From NCBI RefSeq assembly GCF_004803715.2, contig NZ_CP039383.2:1612001-1676000 (forward strand): DNA of 64,000 nt. Direction: 5' to 3'. Source of the DNA: Luteimonas yindakuii. Lineage in GTDB: Bacteria; Pseudomonadota; Gammaproteobacteria; Xanthomonadales; Xanthomonadaceae. The notes below the pieces were generated by a model. The model worked only from the letters and a program-made list of their open reading frames with translations. It did not search any database and was not told where the DNA came from. The translations under genes and the position numbers were made by a program. Positions 44,579 through 59,177 of this stretch are shown one piece after another (position 1 is the stretch's first letter; each line of letters starts with the position of its first letter).

Positions 44579-45519
44579 GACAGCGACGTGCGCGGCCGGC
44601 GCCAGACGCGCCACCGCTGTGACCGGCGCAGCGTCAGCTGCCGACCATCGGCCAGGTCGAGCACGAGCGACGACAACGCACCGGCCTGCAGCGCCTCCAG
44701 TGCCGGCGACAGCCACTCCCCGGCAAGCTGACGCAGATCGCGTCCGCTGCGCAGGTCGACGAGCGTGTCGGCGCCCGGTACCGCAAACGCGGCGGGCACG
44801 GCGGCATGCGCGCCCGCCGCCGCGGCCATGGCCGCAAGCGCGTCATCGCGGGTGAGCACATGCGCCGCCGGCATGCGGACCTGGTCGGGCAGCACGCCGG
44901 CACCCCAGAACCACAGCGAGTTCACCGGCGGAAGCCCGCGTGCGGCGCGCTGCGCATTGCGCGGATGGTTGTGCAGCACGATCTGCGCCTCGTTGAGCAG
45001 CGTGCGCCAGCGACGCGCGTCGGGCCCTTCGGCCAGATGCTCGAACAGGTCGGTGCCGAGCGCCTCGTCGGGCGAGGTGAACGAAGGCAGCGGCGTTCCA
45101 GGTGGCAAGCGCAGGTACCAGCGCCCGGCCACGGGTGCATCGATCGGCATGCCCGAGTCGCCGAACAGCGGCTTCAGCGGACGCAGCAGGTCCGCCGCCT
45201 CGTCGGCATCGAGCTGCAATGCATCGCCATAGCCGAACAGGCGCGCGCCATTGATGTCGGGGCGGATCCACGCCGGGTCGGCACGCAACCAGGCGGCTCC
45301 GGCAGCGTCGCCGGCATCGCGCTGGCGGGTGACCGCGGCCACCGGCCAGCCGCGCGGCAGCACCTCGACGTGACGCTGCAGTTGCGGCCCCTCGCCCGCT
45401 TCGCCGGCGATTCCCGCATCGGCGCGACCGAACGCGGCCGCGACCGGGGCCGGCAGCCGCTGCGCACCGAAATCGGCGCCTGCAGGCAGCAGCAGGACCA
45501 GACGCGGACTGGCGGCCAT
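44575..45519 (-). CDS. rpfE: RpfE-like regulatory protein
   Basis: A 314-residue protein. It resembles the protein called RpfE in the Xanthomonas rpf region, distantly related to the cofactor-independent phosphoglycerate mutase/phosphatase type; conserved-looking stretches are LFGYGDALQLDADEAADLL, GRWYLRLP and NSLWFWGAGVLP. In X. campestris rpfE lies beside recJ, as here. Its molecular role is not established; it has been linked to exoenzyme and polysaccharide output. Upstream is greA, all on the minus strand. Confidence 0.75.
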   Translation of the reverse strand: MAASPRLVLLLPAGADFGAQRLPAPVAAAFGRADAGIAGEAGEGPQLQRHVEVLPRGWPVAAVTRQRDAGDAAGAAWLRADPAWIRPDINGARLFGYGDALQLDADEAADLLRPLKPLFGDSGMPIDAPVAGRWYLRLPPGTPLPSFTSPDEALGTDLFEHLAEGPDARRWRTLLNEAQIVLHNHPRNAQRAARGLPPVNSLWFWGAGVLPDQVRMPAAHVLTRDDALAAMAAAAGAHAAVPAAFAVPGADTLVDLRSGRDLRQLAGEWLSPALEALQAGALSSLVLDLADGRQLTLRRSQRWRVWRRPRTSLS

Positions 45520-45561
45520 CAGGTGCGCGCCGGTGCGTGGAGCATGCGCACGGACCGCGCC

Positions 45562-46031
45562 TCAGCCGTAGCTGACGGAGACGATCTCGTACGCGTGCGT
45601 GCCGCCCGGGGCCTCGATGGTGACCTCGTCGCCTTCGAGCTTGCCGATCAGCGCACGCGCCACCGGCGACGAGATGGCGATCAGCCCCTGCTTGATGTCG
45701 GCCTCGAGGTCGCCAACGATCTGGTAGCGGGTGACCTCGCCATTGTCGAGGTCCTCGAGTTCGACATGCGCGCCGAACACGATCTTCGAGCCCGCGTTGA
45801 GCGTGGCGACGTCGATGACCTGCGCATGCGACAGCTCGCCTTCGAGCTGCTTGATGCGGCCTTCGATGAAGCCCTGCTGCTCGCGTGCGGCGTGGTACTC
45901 GGCGTTTTCCTTCAGGTCGCCGTGCGCACGGGCCTCGGCGATCGCATTGATCACCGCGGGACGCTGCACCGACTTCAGCTGCTCGAGTTCGGCGCGCAGG
46001 CGCTGGGCGCCCTGGACGGTGAGGGGGGCTC

Positions 46032-46035
<4 letters not shown>
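45562..46035 (-). CDS. greA: transcription elongation factor GreA
   Basis: A 157-residue factor that rescues backtracked RNA polymerase by stimulating transcript cleavage. It has the N-terminal coiled coil ([45 protein letters not shown]) with the acidic tip D-L-K-E-N-A-E, and the C-terminal FKBP-like domain ([20 protein letters not shown]). Its ATG overlaps the stop of carB (ATGA), so it is the last gene of the carA-carB-greA unit, a common order. Confidence 0.97.
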
Positions 46036-49280
<3,245 letters not shown>

Positions 49281-49281
49281 G

Positions 49282-50418
49282 TCAGCGGCTCTCCATCAGC
49301 GCGACGAAACGATCGAACAACGGGGCCACGTCGTGCGGGCCGGGGGCGGCCTCGGGGTGGCCCTGGAACGAGAAGGCGGGGGCGTCGGTCAGCTCGATGC
49401 CCTGGTTGGTGCCGTCGAACAGCGAGCGGTGGGTGACGCGTACGTTGGCGGGCAGCGTCGCTTCGTCGACCGCGAAGCCGTGGTTCTGCGAGGTGATCAT
49501 CACCCGCCCGGTATCGAGGTCCTGCACCGGGTGGTTGGCGCCGTGGTGGCCATTGGCCATCTTCACCGTGCTGCCGCCGGCGGCAAGCGCCAGCAGCTGG
49601 TGGCCGAGGCAGATGCCGAACAGCGGCACGCGCCGGGCGACGAACTCGCGGATCGCATTGATCGCGTAGTCGCACGGCGCCGGGTCACCCGGGCCGTTCG
49701 ACATGAACACACCATCGGGCTGCATCGCCAGCACCTCGGCGGCAGGCGTCTGCGCCGGCACCACGGTGACGTCGCAACCCGCCTCGGCCAGCAGGCGCAG
49801 GATGTTGCGCTTCACGCCGAAGTCGTAAGCGACGACCTTGAACCTGGCCTTCGGGGTGGTGAACACGTTGCGGTCGAGATCCAGCTGGCCCTCGTTCCAC
49901 GCGTACGCCTCGGCGACGCTGACCTCCTTTGCGAGGTCCATGCCCTTGAGGCCGGGGAACTTGCGCGCGGCCTCGATCGCACGCTCGACGTCGGCTTGTT
50001 CGATAGAAGCCGCACCTGCCATCAGCGCACCGTTCTGCGCACCGCGCTCGCGCAGGATGCGGGTGAGCCTGCGGGTGTCGATGCCCGCGATGGCGACCAC
50101 GCCACGCGCGGCCAGCCATTCCGGCAGCGGCGTCCGGCTGCGCCAGCTCGAGGGGCGGCGCGGCACGTCGCGCACGATCAACCCGGCGGACCACACCTGG
50201 TTCGCCTCGTCGTCATCGCCGGTGGCGCCGGTATTGCCGATATGCGGATACGTCAGGGTGACGATCTGGCGTGCGTACGAGGGATCGGTCACCACTTCCT
50301 GGTAGCCGGTCATGGCGGTGTTGAACACCACCTCGCCAACGGACAGGCCAGCAGCGCCTACGGAAATACCCTCGAAGACGGTGCCGTCTTCAAGTACGAG
50401 GATTGCGGGTTGGGTCAC
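49282..50418 (-). CDS. carA: carbamoyl-phosphate synthase, small (glutaminase) subunit
   Basis: A 378-residue glutamine amidotransferase subunit delivering ammonia to CarB. The N-terminal domain begins [17 protein letters not shown]; the class I amidotransferase part contains the nucleophile Cys in [15 protein letters not shown], and the His-Glu pair in [14 protein letters not shown]. The start is GTG at 50418, which gives the family N-terminus [11 protein letters not shown]; another GTG lies 54 bases upstream. The two car genes are one transcription unit with greA. Confidence 0.96.
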   Translation of the reverse strand: MTQPAILVLEDGTVFEGISVGAAGLSVGEVVFNTAMTGYQEVVTDPSYARQIVTLTYPHIGNTGATGDDDEANQVWSAGLIVRDVPRRPSSWRSRTPLPEWLAARGVVAIAGIDTRRLTRILRERGAQNGALMAGAASIEQADVERAIEAARKFPGLKGMDLAKEVSVAEAYAWNEGQLDLDRNVFTTPKARFKVVAYDFGVKRNILRLLAEAGCDVTVVPAQTPAAEVLAMQPDGVFMSNGPGDPAPCDYAINAIREFVARRVPLFGICLGHQLLALAAGGSTVKMANGHHGANHPVQDLDTGRVMITSQNHGFAVDEATLPANVRVTHRSLFDGTNQGIELTDAPAFSFQGHPEAAPGPHDVAPLFDRFVALMESR

Positions 50419-50558
50419 GGCAGTCGCCCAGAGTGGAGGAGATCCTGCACCGCCAGGCCCGCTTCCAGTCACGGAGAGCGTTCGCTGTCGACGGGCCGCA
50501 AAAATCCGCGGACGTGGCGCATGGCCAGTCCGGGGCGGTGGGGTTCAGGCGAGCGGGA

Positions 50559-50587
50559 ATTTTACCGGCCGGGGTGGCAAAAGGAAA
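50559..50587 (-). promoter_or_regulatory. candidate carAB promoter
   Basis: On the minus strand TAAAAT (50564-50559) is preceded at 17 bp by a weak TTTCCT (50587-50582). It lies in the only A/T-rich patch of the 241-bp dapB-carA gap and would give a leader of about 130 nt. Confidence 0.35.
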
Positions 50588-50659
50588 CGGCCAACCGCTG
50601 CACCTCGGAGCGGATTGGCGTTGCTGCGCGCTGGTACAAGGATTCCGGCTGCGGCGCGT

Positions 50660-51379
50660 TCAGCCCGCGGCCAGCAGATCGCGCATGCCGTAGCGTCCCG
50701 GTGCGCGATCGGCCATGCGCAGGGCGGCCGTCAACGCCCCCTGCGCGAACACGTCGCGGCTGGTGGCGCGGTGCACCAGTTCGATCCGTTCACCGATGCC
50801 GGCGAACTGCACGGTGTGCTCGCCGATGATGTCGCCCGCACGCACGCTCGCATAGCGCGGCGTCGCACCGCCCTGCTCCGCCGCCGCGCCCAGCGCGAGC
50901 GCCGTGCCCGACGGGGCATCGCGCTTGTGGATGTGGTGGAGCTCGACGATGTCGCAGTCCCACTCGGCGAGGTCGCGCGCGGCACGCTCGACCAGCAGGT
51001 TGAGCACGGTCACGCCAAGACTGAAGTTGGCCGCCCACAGCACGGGGATCCGCTGGGCCGCGGCGTCCAGTGCGGCAAGTTGCGAATCCGACAGGCCCGT
51101 GGTCCCCGACACGAACGCGGCGCCGCGCGACACGCAGTGCGCCAGCACACCGTCGAAGCCTTCCGGGAGGCTGAAGTCGATCGCCACGTCGAATGCCGGC
51201 ACGCCGGCAAGCTCGCGCGATGCAAAGCGCGGCACGCCGTCCTGCACCCGCTGCTCCACCCGCCGCGACACCGCAGCGACGACCTGCAGGTCGTCATGTC
51301 CGGCGGCAAGGCGCAACAGCGCCTGCCCCATGCGGCCGTTGGCGCCGTGGATCAACACGCGGACAGGAGGCTTCGACAT
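50660..51379 (-). CDS. dapB: 4-hydroxy-tetrahydrodipicolinate reductase
   Basis: A 239-residue enzyme of lysine and diaminopimelate synthesis. The N-terminal nucleotide-binding motif VRVLIHGANGRMGQALLRL, the DFSLPEGFD segment, GTTGLSDSQ, the catalytic ELHHIHKRDAPSGTAL signature and FAGIGERIELVHRATSRDVFAQGAL are all present. The ATG at 51379 gives the normal N-terminus. It stands between dnaJ (upstream) and carA, same strand, the usual order in Xanthomonadaceae. Confidence 0.97.
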   Translation of the reverse strand: MSKPPVRVLIHGANGRMGQALLRLAAGHDDLQVVAAVSRRVEQRVQDGVPRFASRELAGVPAFDVAIDFSLPEGFDGVLAHCVSRGAAFVSGTTGLSDSQLAALDAAAQRIPVLWAANFSLGVTVLNLLVERAARDLAEWDCDIVELHHIHKRDAPSGTALALGAAAEQGGATPRYASVRAGDIIGEHTVQFAGIGERIELVHRATSRDVFAQGALTAALRMADRAPGRYGMRDLLAAG

Positions 51380-51534
51380 CGGGCTCGGTACGCGCTGGAG
51401 GGCCACATAGGCTGCGCCAGCGTCACGTGGACGGCAACCCTCATAGCTCCGTGGACACGAGATCCACTGCGCCGCAAAGCGGAACGCCGCGAATGATCGC
51501 GGCGTCCGGGAGGTCATGTTGTCGCGCTACGGAC

Positions 51535-52677
51535 TCAGGGCGACGTCATCCGGTCCCAGAAACTGCGCACGCCATCGACGAAGGTGCTCGACTTCGGGGA
51601 GTGCCGACGTGCGCCGTCGCCGCTGAAGGTCGCTTCGAACTGCTCGAGCAGCGTGCGCTGTTCGGCGGTGAGGTTCACCGGCGTCTCGATGACCACCTTG
51701 CAGTAGAGATCGCCGGGATGGCGGCTGCGCACCGACTTGACGCCCTGGTCGCGCAGGCGGAACACCTTGCCGGTCTGGGTTTCGGCCGGAATGCGGATCT
51801 CCGCCTCGCCATCGAGGGTCGGCACGCGCACCACGTCGCCCAGCGCGGCCTGCGAGATACGGATCGGCACTTCGCAGTGCAGGTCGTCGCCATCGCGCTG
51901 GAAGATCTCGTGGGGCCGGACCCGGACCTCGACATAGAGATCGCCGGGCGGCGAACCCGCCGGTCCCGCCTCACCCTCGCCGGACAGGCGGATGCGGTCG
52001 CCGTTGTCCACGCCGGCGGGAATCTTCACCGACAGGACCTTTTCCTCCTCCACCCGTCCCGCGCCATGGCAGGTCCGGCACGGATTGACGATGCTCTGGC
52101 CACGGCCGCCGCAGTGCGGGCAGCCCTGCTGCATGGTGAAGATGCCGCGCTGCATGCGCACCTGGCCACGACCATTGCAGGTCGAGCAGGTCTCGATCCT
52201 GCCGTCCTCGGAGCCACTGCCGTTGCAGCCGTCGCAGCCGGCCAGGGTCGGCACCTCGATGCGCTTCTCGACGCCATTGACCGCTTCGCGCAGGTCCAGC
52301 TCGAGCACGTAGCCGATGTCGGCGCCACGGCGCGGGCCACCACGGCCACCGCCACCACCACCGAAGATGTTGCCGAAGATGTCGCCGAAGATGTCGCCCA
52401 TGTCCGGGCCACCGAAGCCACCAGGACCGGCATTGCCGCCGCCCATCCCGTGCTCGAACGCGGCATGCCCGTACTGGTCGTACATGCGGCGCTTGCCGCC
52501 GTCGGACAGGACCTCGTAGGCCTCCTTGCACTCCTTGAATGCCGCCTCGGCGGCGGCATCACCCGGATTGCGGTCCGGGTGGTGCTTCATGGCGCTGCGA
52601 CGGTAGGCCTTCTTGAGCTCGTCTTCGCTTGCGGTGCGGGCCACGCCCAGGACTTCGTAGTAATCGCGTTTGGTCAT
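51535..52677 (-). CDS. dnaJ: chaperone DnaJ
   Basis: A 380-residue type I J-protein that stimulates the DnaK ATPase. Order: J domain with HPD ([19 protein letters not shown]), Gly/Phe-rich region ([18 protein letters not shown]), four CxxCxGxG zinc motifs ([32 protein letters not shown]), and the C-terminal substrate-binding domain. Length is normal. It lies 110 bp after dnaK with an inverted repeat in the gap. Confidence 0.98.
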   Translation of the reverse strand: MTKRDYYEVLGVARTASEDELKKAYRRSAMKHHPDRNPGDAAAEAAFKECKEAYEVLSDGGKRRMYDQYGHAAFEHGMGGGNAGPGGFGGPDMGDIFGDIFGNIFGGGGGGRGGPRRGADIGYVLELDLREAVNGVEKRIEVPTLAGCDGCNGSGSEDGRIETCSTCNGRGQVRMQRGIFTMQQGCPHCGGRGQSIVNPCRTCHGAGRVEEEKVLSVKIPAGVDNGDRIRLSGEGEAGPAGSPPGDLYVEVRVRPHEIFQRDGDDLHCEVPIRISQAALGDVVRVPTLDGEAEIRIPAETQTGKVFRLRDQGVKSVRSRHPGDLYCKVVIETPVNLTAEQRTLLEQFEATFSGDGARRHSPKSSTFVDGVRSFWDRMTSP

Positions 52678-52684
52678 GGGGTCG

Positions 52685-52783
52685 TGATTCGTGATTGGTG
52701 ATCCGAGGGTACGAAAGCGAGGCAGCGGCGATCCGCTGGAAAGAGCGGAACCTTGCGGCGCCGCTCCTTCCAATCACGAATCA
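52685..52783. repeat. 14-bp perfect inverted repeat in the dnaK-dnaJ gap
   Basis: TGATTCGTGATTGG (52685-52698) and CCAATCACGAATCA (52770-52783) pair completely around a 71-nt centre. It could weaken read-through from dnaK into dnaJ or stabilise the dnaK message. The GATTCGTGATT motif type is frequent in Xanthomonadaceae spacers. Confidence 0.7.
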
Positions 52784-52787
52784 CCCA

Positions 52788-54710
<1,923 letters not shown>

Positions 54711-54774
54711 GAGTGGTTCCCTCTGGATCCGTAATCGTTGTGTCTGGGGCGGCGCGAAGCCGCCGATGCGTGAT

Positions 54775-54802
54775 ATCTGGGGGCGGCTGTTGGCCGTTCA
54801 AG
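54775..54802 (-). promoter_or_regulatory. sigma-32-like heat-shock promoter of dnaK
   Basis: Minus-strand CTTGAAC (54802-54796), 13 bp, CCCCAGAT (54782-54775), close to the consensus CTTGAAA/CCCCATNT. Start of transcription would lie about 58 bases before the ATG. Confidence 0.75.
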
Positions 54803-54830
54803 CGGTCGCCGCGACGCGACGGCGCCGGCG

Positions 54831-55361
54831 TCAGTCCTTGGCCACCACCACCAGGGCCGGGCGCAGCAGGCGCTCGTTGAGCACATAGCCCTTCTGGAAC
54901 ACCTGGGCGACGTGGCCCGGGGGCACTTCGCCGGCATCGGTCTGGCTGATCGCCTGGTGGCGCTCGGGATCGAACGGCTGTGCGGCCGGATCCACCACCT
55001 GCAAGCCGTTGTCGCCGGCCACCTTGAGCAGCTGGCGCATCGTCAGTTCCAGCCCTTCGCGCAGCGGACCGCCTTCGGCGCCGGCCGCGGACAGGCCGGC
55101 ATCCAGGCTGTCGAATACCGGCAGCAGGTCGCCCAGCAGGCGTTCGTTGGCGAAACGGCGGGCCGCATCGACCTCGCGCGCCATGCGCTTGCGCTGGTTC
55201 TCGAGGTCGGCGCGCTCGATCAGGGACTGCGCGCGCAGCTGTTCGAGTTCGGCCTGCAGCAGCTGCACCTGCTCTTCGAGCAGGGCCTGTGGCGATGCGG
55301 ACTCATCCGCATGCATCGTGTGGTCGGGAGTGTCGGGGTGGCTCTCGTGGGTCATTTCCAT
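54831..55361 (-). CDS. grpE: nucleotide exchange factor GrpE
   Basis: A 176-residue exchange factor for DnaK. A long N-terminal helix ([38 protein letters not shown]) leads to the compact head domain with [46 protein letters not shown]. Either ATG 55361 or 55355 may be the start. It is preceded by a consensus-like sigma-32 promoter and followed by dnaK after 120 bp. Confidence 0.97.
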   Translation of the reverse strand: MEMTHESHPDTPDHTMHADESASPQALLEEQVQLLQAELEQLRAQSLIERADLENQRKRMAREVDAARRFANERLLGDLLPVFDSLDAGLSAAGAEGGPLREGLELTMRQLLKVAGDNGLQVVDPAAQPFDPERHQAISQTDAGEVPPGHVAQVFQKGYVLNERLLRPALVVVAKD

Positions 55362-55396
55362 GTCCGTGGCGGTCGACTGGCCGCCGCTGGCCGGAG

Positions 55397-55424
55397 CAAT
55401 GGGGTTGCCTGGCGCGGTTTCAAG
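55397..55424 (-). promoter_or_regulatory. sigma-32 heat-shock promoter of grpE
   Basis: Minus-strand CTTGAAA (55424-55418), 13 bp, CCCCATTG (55404-55397). The -35 is a perfect match and the -10 matches seven of the eight bases. Transcription should start about 30 bases before grpE. Confidence 0.85.
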
Positions 55425-55471
55425 GCTCGACCACCCCGTGCCAGCCCTTCATGCGCGTTCCGCGAAGTGGC

Positions 55472-56533
55472 CTACGGCGTGTTTCCGCCCCGTTCCAGCG
55501 CGGCGCCGAGCGCTTCGGCGGTGGCCTGCACCACCGGCACGATGCGGTCGTAGGCCATCCGGGTCGGGCCGATGACCCCGAGCACCCCGAGCACGCGACC
55601 GTCGGCTGCGTAGGGCGCGGTCACCAGCGACACGCCTTCCAGTGGCGCAAGCCCGGTCTCCTCGCCGATGAAGACCCGCACGCCGGGCGCGCGCACCGTG
55701 CGCTCGAGCAGCTGCAGGATTTCGCGCTTGCGCGAGAAGGTGTCGAACAGCTCGCGCAGGCGGTCGAGGTCGGACAGGTCCTGCACGCCGATCAGCCGCG
55801 CCTGCCCCGCCATCAGCATGTCGTCGCCCTCCTCGGGCGCCAGCGCCTGTTCGGCCAGCTCCACGGTGCGCGCCATCAGGCTTTCCATCTGGCTGCGGGT
55901 CACCTGCATCTCGCGCAGCAGGGTGGCGCGGATGTCGGCCACCGCGCGGCCGGCGAAGTTGACGTTGAGGTAATTCGCCACCTGCTCCAGTTCCGATGCG
56001 TCGTAGGGACGGCGCACCTGGATCAGGCGGTTCTGCACCTCGTTGTCGGCGAACACCAGGATGGCCATCACCCGCTGGCTGTCGACGGCGACGAAGTCGA
56101 TGTAGCGGAAGGCGAACTGCTCGCGCCGCGGCACGCTGACCACGCCCATGAAGCGGGTCATCGCCGACACCAGCTCGGAGGCGCTGCCCAGCAGCGATTG
56201 CGTGCCACCGCCGGCCGGCAGCTGCTCGCGCAGGCGCGTGACCTCGTGCTCGGGCAGCGGCCGCAGCTGCAGCAGCGAGTCGACGAACACCCGGTACCCC
56301 TGCGCGGTGGGCACCCGCCCGGCCGAGGTGTGCGGTGCGGTCAGCAGGCCGCTGTCCTCGAGGTCGGACAGGATGTTGCGGATCGTCGCCGGGCTCACGT
56401 CCAGCCCGGCGTGCCGCGCCAGCGTCTGCGAGCCGACCGGCTCGCCGTTCTCGATATGGCGCGCGATCAGCGTGCGCAGCAGCTGGCGCGCGCGTGGGTC
56501 GAGTTCCGAGGGGGATGTGTGCTTGCGACGCAT
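55472..56533 (-). CDS. hrcA: heat-inducible transcription repressor HrcA
   Basis: A 353-residue repressor that binds CIRCE operators. N-terminal winged helix (LDPRARQLLRTLIARHIENGEPVGSQTLARHAGLDVSPATIRNILSDLEDSGLL), then SAGRVPTAQGYRVFVDSLL and a dimerisation/GAF-like domain. Gene order hrcA-grpE-dnaK-dnaJ is the classic one. I see no CIRCE (TTAGCACTC...GAGTGCTAA) in front of hrcA, grpE, dnaK or dnaJ, so its targets, such as groESL, are probably elsewhere. Confidence 0.96.
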   Translation of the reverse strand: MRRKHTSPSELDPRARQLLRTLIARHIENGEPVGSQTLARHAGLDVSPATIRNILSDLEDSGLLTAPHTSAGRVPTAQGYRVFVDSLLQLRPLPEHEVTRLREQLPAGGGTQSLLGSASELVSAMTRFMGVVSVPRREQFAFRYIDFVAVDSQRVMAILVFADNEVQNRLIQVRRPYDASELEQVANYLNVNFAGRAVADIRATLLREMQVTRSQMESLMARTVELAEQALAPEEGDDMLMAGQARLIGVQDLSDLDRLRELFDTFSRKREILQLLERTVRAPGVRVFIGEETGLAPLEGVSLVTAPYAADGRVLGVLGVIGPTRMAYDRIVPVVQATAEALGAALERGGNTP

Positions 56534-56641
56534 GCTCCCGGTATACGGCCGGCCCTGCGCGCGCGCAAGCGCGTCTCACGCGGTGCGCCGGTGATCATCG
56601 AGATTGTTGGCCCCAACCCTCCTGCCCTGCACAATCCGCGC

Positions 56642-58303
56642 ATGCTGACCCATCTTGCCATCCGCAATTTCGCCGTCGCCACTGCCAGCGAGCTGGAATT
56701 CGGCGCCGGGCTGACCGTGATCTCCGGGGAAACCGGTGCGGGCAAATCCCTGCTCGTCGATGCACTGGGCTTCCTGTCCGGCCTGCGCGCCGACAGCGGC
56801 ATGGTGCGCCACGGCGCCGACCGCGCCGAACTTACTGCCAGCTTCGATCTCGCCGACGCCCCGGGTGCGCGCGCGTGGCTCGTCGCCGAGGAATTCGACG
56901 ATGGCGACGCCTGCCAGCTGCGGCGCACGCTGCGTGCGGATGGCGGCTCGCGGGCGTGGATCAATGGTCGCCCGGCCACGCTGGGCCAGCTGGCCGCGCT
57001 TGCCGGCCATCTGGTCGAGATCCACGGCCAGCACGAGCACCAGGCGCTGCTGTCGCGTGGCGCGCAGCTTGCGCTGCTCGATGCATACGGTCGCCACGCC
57101 GGTGCGCTGCAGGCGGTGGCCGATGCCGCGCGTGCGTGGTCGGCACTGCTCGACGAACGCGACCGGCTGGCGGGCCTGGGCGATCCCGGCGAGCGGCAGG
57201 ACTGGCTGGCACATCAGCTGCGGGAACTCGAGCGCGAGCCGCTGGATGCCGCATCGCTCGCCGAACTCGATGCCGCGCACCGCCGCCAGGCCAATGCCGC
57301 CGGCCTGATCACTGCTTGTGAAACCGTGCTGGCCGGGCTGGGCGAGGACGACGCCGTCACCGGCCGCGTGCAGCGGCTGCGTGGTGAACTTGCGCGCCTG
57401 CATCGCGACGAGCCCCGCCTGGCGGAGGTCGACGGAATGCTCGAGGCCGCCGCGATCCAGCTCGACGAGGCACAACTGCTGCTGCAGCGCGTGCGCGACG
57501 ATCTCGACATCGATCCCGAGCGCTACGCCGAACTCGAACGCGGCCTTGCCCGCATCCACGACCTCGCGCGCAAGCACCGGGTGGCGCCGGACGCACTCGA
57601 AGCCTTGCGCGACCGCATCGCCACCGAACTCGAGGAACTGGCGGATGCCGGGATCCGGCTGGAGCGCCTGGATGGCGAGATCGACGCCGCCCACGCGGCC
57701 TGGACCTCGGCGGCGGCGGACCTGACCCGCGCCCGCCAATCGGCCGCGACGCGACTGTCCGCCGACACCACCACGCTGATCGACGAGCTGGGCATGGGCG
57801 GCGGCCGCTTTGAGATCGCGCTCGAACCGCAACTCGGCGGGCGCCCCGACGCGCTCGGCGCCGAGCGCGTGGAGTTCCTGGTGGCGGCCAACGCGGGCCA
57901 GCCGCCGCGCGCACTGCGCAAGGTCGCATCCGGCGGCGAGCTGTCGCGGATCTCGCTGGCGATCGAGGTCGCGGCGTTGGGCCTGGATGCCGTGCCGACG
58001 ATGGTCTTCGACGAGGTGGACTCCGGCATCGGCGGCGCCGTGGCGGCGATCGTCGGCCGTAAGCTGCGCGCGCTGGGCGCATCGCGGCAGGTGCTGTGCG
58101 TCACCCACCTGCCCCAGGTGGCCGCGCAGGGCCACGCGCACTACCGGGTCAGCAAGCGCACCCGCGGCGAGGAGACCGAAAGCGAGGTCAACCGGCTCGA
58201 CCAGCGCCAGCGGCAGGAAGAACTTGCCCGGATGCTGGGTGGCGTGGAGGTCAGCCGCGAGGCGATGGCCGCCGCGCGCCGGCTGCTGGCGGACGTGGCC
58301 TGA
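56642..58303 (+). CDS. recN: DNA repair protein RecN
   Basis: A 553-residue SMC-like ATPase for double-strand-break repair. Walker A is in GLTVISGETGAGKSLLVDALGF, the ABC signature in VASGGELSRISLAIEV and Walker B in TMVFDEVDSGIGGAVA; a coiled-coil middle lies between. The D-loop/His switch VTHLPQVAAQGHAHYRV is present. The ATG at 56642 begins the family N-terminus MLTHLAIRNFAVA. The gene is divergent from hrcA. No SOS box was identified with confidence. Confidence 0.96.
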   Translation: MLTHLAIRNFAVATASELEFGAGLTVISGETGAGKSLLVDALGFLSGLRADSGMVRHGADRAELTASFDLADAPGARAWLVAEEFDDGDACQLRRTLRADGGSRAWINGRPATLGQLAALAGHLVEIHGQHEHQALLSRGAQLALLDAYGRHAGALQAVADAARAWSALLDERDRLAGLGDPGERQDWLAHQLRELEREPLDAASLAELDAAHRRQANAAGLITACETVLAGLGEDDAVTGRVQRLRGELARLHRDEPRLAEVDGMLEAAAIQLDEAQLLLQRVRDDLDIDPERYAELERGLARIHDLARKHRVAPDALEALRDRIATELEELADAGIRLERLDGEIDAAHAAWTSAAADLTRARQSAATRLSADTTTLIDELGMGGGRFEIALEPQLGGRPDALGAERVEFLVAANAGQPPRALRKVASGGELSRISLAIEVAALGLDAVPTMVFDEVDSGIGGAVAAIVGRKLRALGASRQVLCVTHLPQVAAQGHAHYRVSKRTRGEETESEVNRLDQRQRQEELARMLGGVEVSREAMAAARRLLADVA

Positions 58304-58329
58304 GGGCGCTCGGGGCCAGACCGGCTCAA

Positions 58330-58375
58330 CCCTTCTCCCGCTTGCGGGAGAAGGTGGCGCGTAGCGCCGGATGAG
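58330..58375 (+). repeat. 46-bp dispersed repeat, copy A
   Basis: CCCTTCTCCCGC-TTGCGGGAGAAGG hairpin followed by TGGCGCGTAGCGCCGGATGAG. It differs from copy B at 58468-58513 at two positions. The arms can act as a transcription terminator or mRNA end. Confidence 0.85.
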
Positions 58376-58467
58376 GCGCGTTTTTCGCGGCACGAGCCCT
58401 CACCCCCAACTCCGCTCCCGCAGGCGGCAGAGGATCAGGATGTCGATTGACCCGCCTTCTCCCTTCT

Positions 58468-58513
58468 CCCTTCTCCTGCTTGCGGGAGAAGGTGGCGCGC
58501 AGCGCCGGATGAG
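58468..58513 (+). repeat. 46-bp dispersed repeat, copy B
   Basis: Second copy of the same element, 44 of 46 positions identical to copy A, followed by GGGCG. The T in CTCCTGC slightly weakens the hairpin. Confidence 0.85.
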
Positions 58514-58665
58514 GGCGTCTGGCGCTCCCAGCTTCGTTCGCCGGAGCGCTAGCCCTCACCCCATCCCTCTCCCGCAGGCGGGAGAGGGGCGATGGTGCCG
58601 GGCGGGAGTCGTGTCGATGTGCTGCGCGCGGAACCGGGGAAACGACGGCTCCCGATCGTCGGTTT

Positions 58666-59073
58666 TTATAGGCGCTTCTTGCGTACGTACAGCACCAGCG
58701 AATGCTCGTCGAGCACATAGCCGTGCTCGTCGGCGATGCGGTTGAGCAGGGCCACGATTTCCGGGCTTTCGAACTCGGTGATCAGCCCGCTGCTCATGTC
58801 GACCATGTGGTAGTGGTGGTCGCCGCGATCGAGTTCATAGAGCGCATGGCCGCCCTCGAAGTTGTGCTTGATCACCAGGCCCGCGGCCTCGAACTGGGTC
58901 AGCACGCGGTACACGGTGGCCAGGCCGATCTCGTCGCCCTGGTCGAGCAGCTGGCGGTAGATGCCTTCCGCGGTCATGTGCTGGTGCGGCGTCTTCTGCT
59001 CGAGCAGCTGCAGGATCCGCATTCGCGGGTGCGTGACCTTTAGACCGGCCTTGCGAAGGTCGAAGGATTCCAT
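58666..59073 (-). CDS. fur: ferric uptake regulator Fur
   Basis: A 135-residue iron-dependent repressor. N-terminal winged helix (LRKAGLKVTHPRMRILQLLEQ, then EIGLATVYRVLTQFEAAGLV) and metal sites around DRGDHHYHMVDMSSGLITEFESPEI. The protein has no cysteine at all, so it lacks the CxxC structural zinc site of E. coli Fur, as is also known for Pseudomonas-type Fur. ATG 59073 follows AGGAGA. It is divergent from bamE, a widespread pairing. Confidence 0.96.
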   Translation of the reverse strand: MESFDLRKAGLKVTHPRMRILQLLEQKTPHQHMTAEGIYRQLLDQGDEIGLATVYRVLTQFEAAGLVIKHNFEGGHALYELDRGDHHYHMVDMSSGLITEFESPEIVALLNRIADEHGYVLDEHSLVLYVRKKRL

Positions 59074-59177
59074 GTCGTCTCCTGTCGGCCGCATCGAACA
59101 GGGCAAAGCGGTCCGGAACGGTTGCTGCAATCGACCGGAGTGTATCATCGGCATGTTCCCGACCACCCGATGGCCCC

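Larger units (their letters stand above)
58304..58665. other. repeat-rich gap between recN and fur
   Basis: 362 bases without a credible gene. It consists largely of two copies of a 46-bp dispersed element and C-rich partial inverted copies (CCCTCACCCC...CTCCCGCAGGCGG near 58399-58432 and 58553-58588). recN and fur converge into it. Confidence 0.75.

Noticed and set aside
55362..56641. Search for CIRCE operators around hrcA and grpE
   Set aside because: No TTAGCACTC/GAGTGCTAA pair, even with several mismatches, was found.
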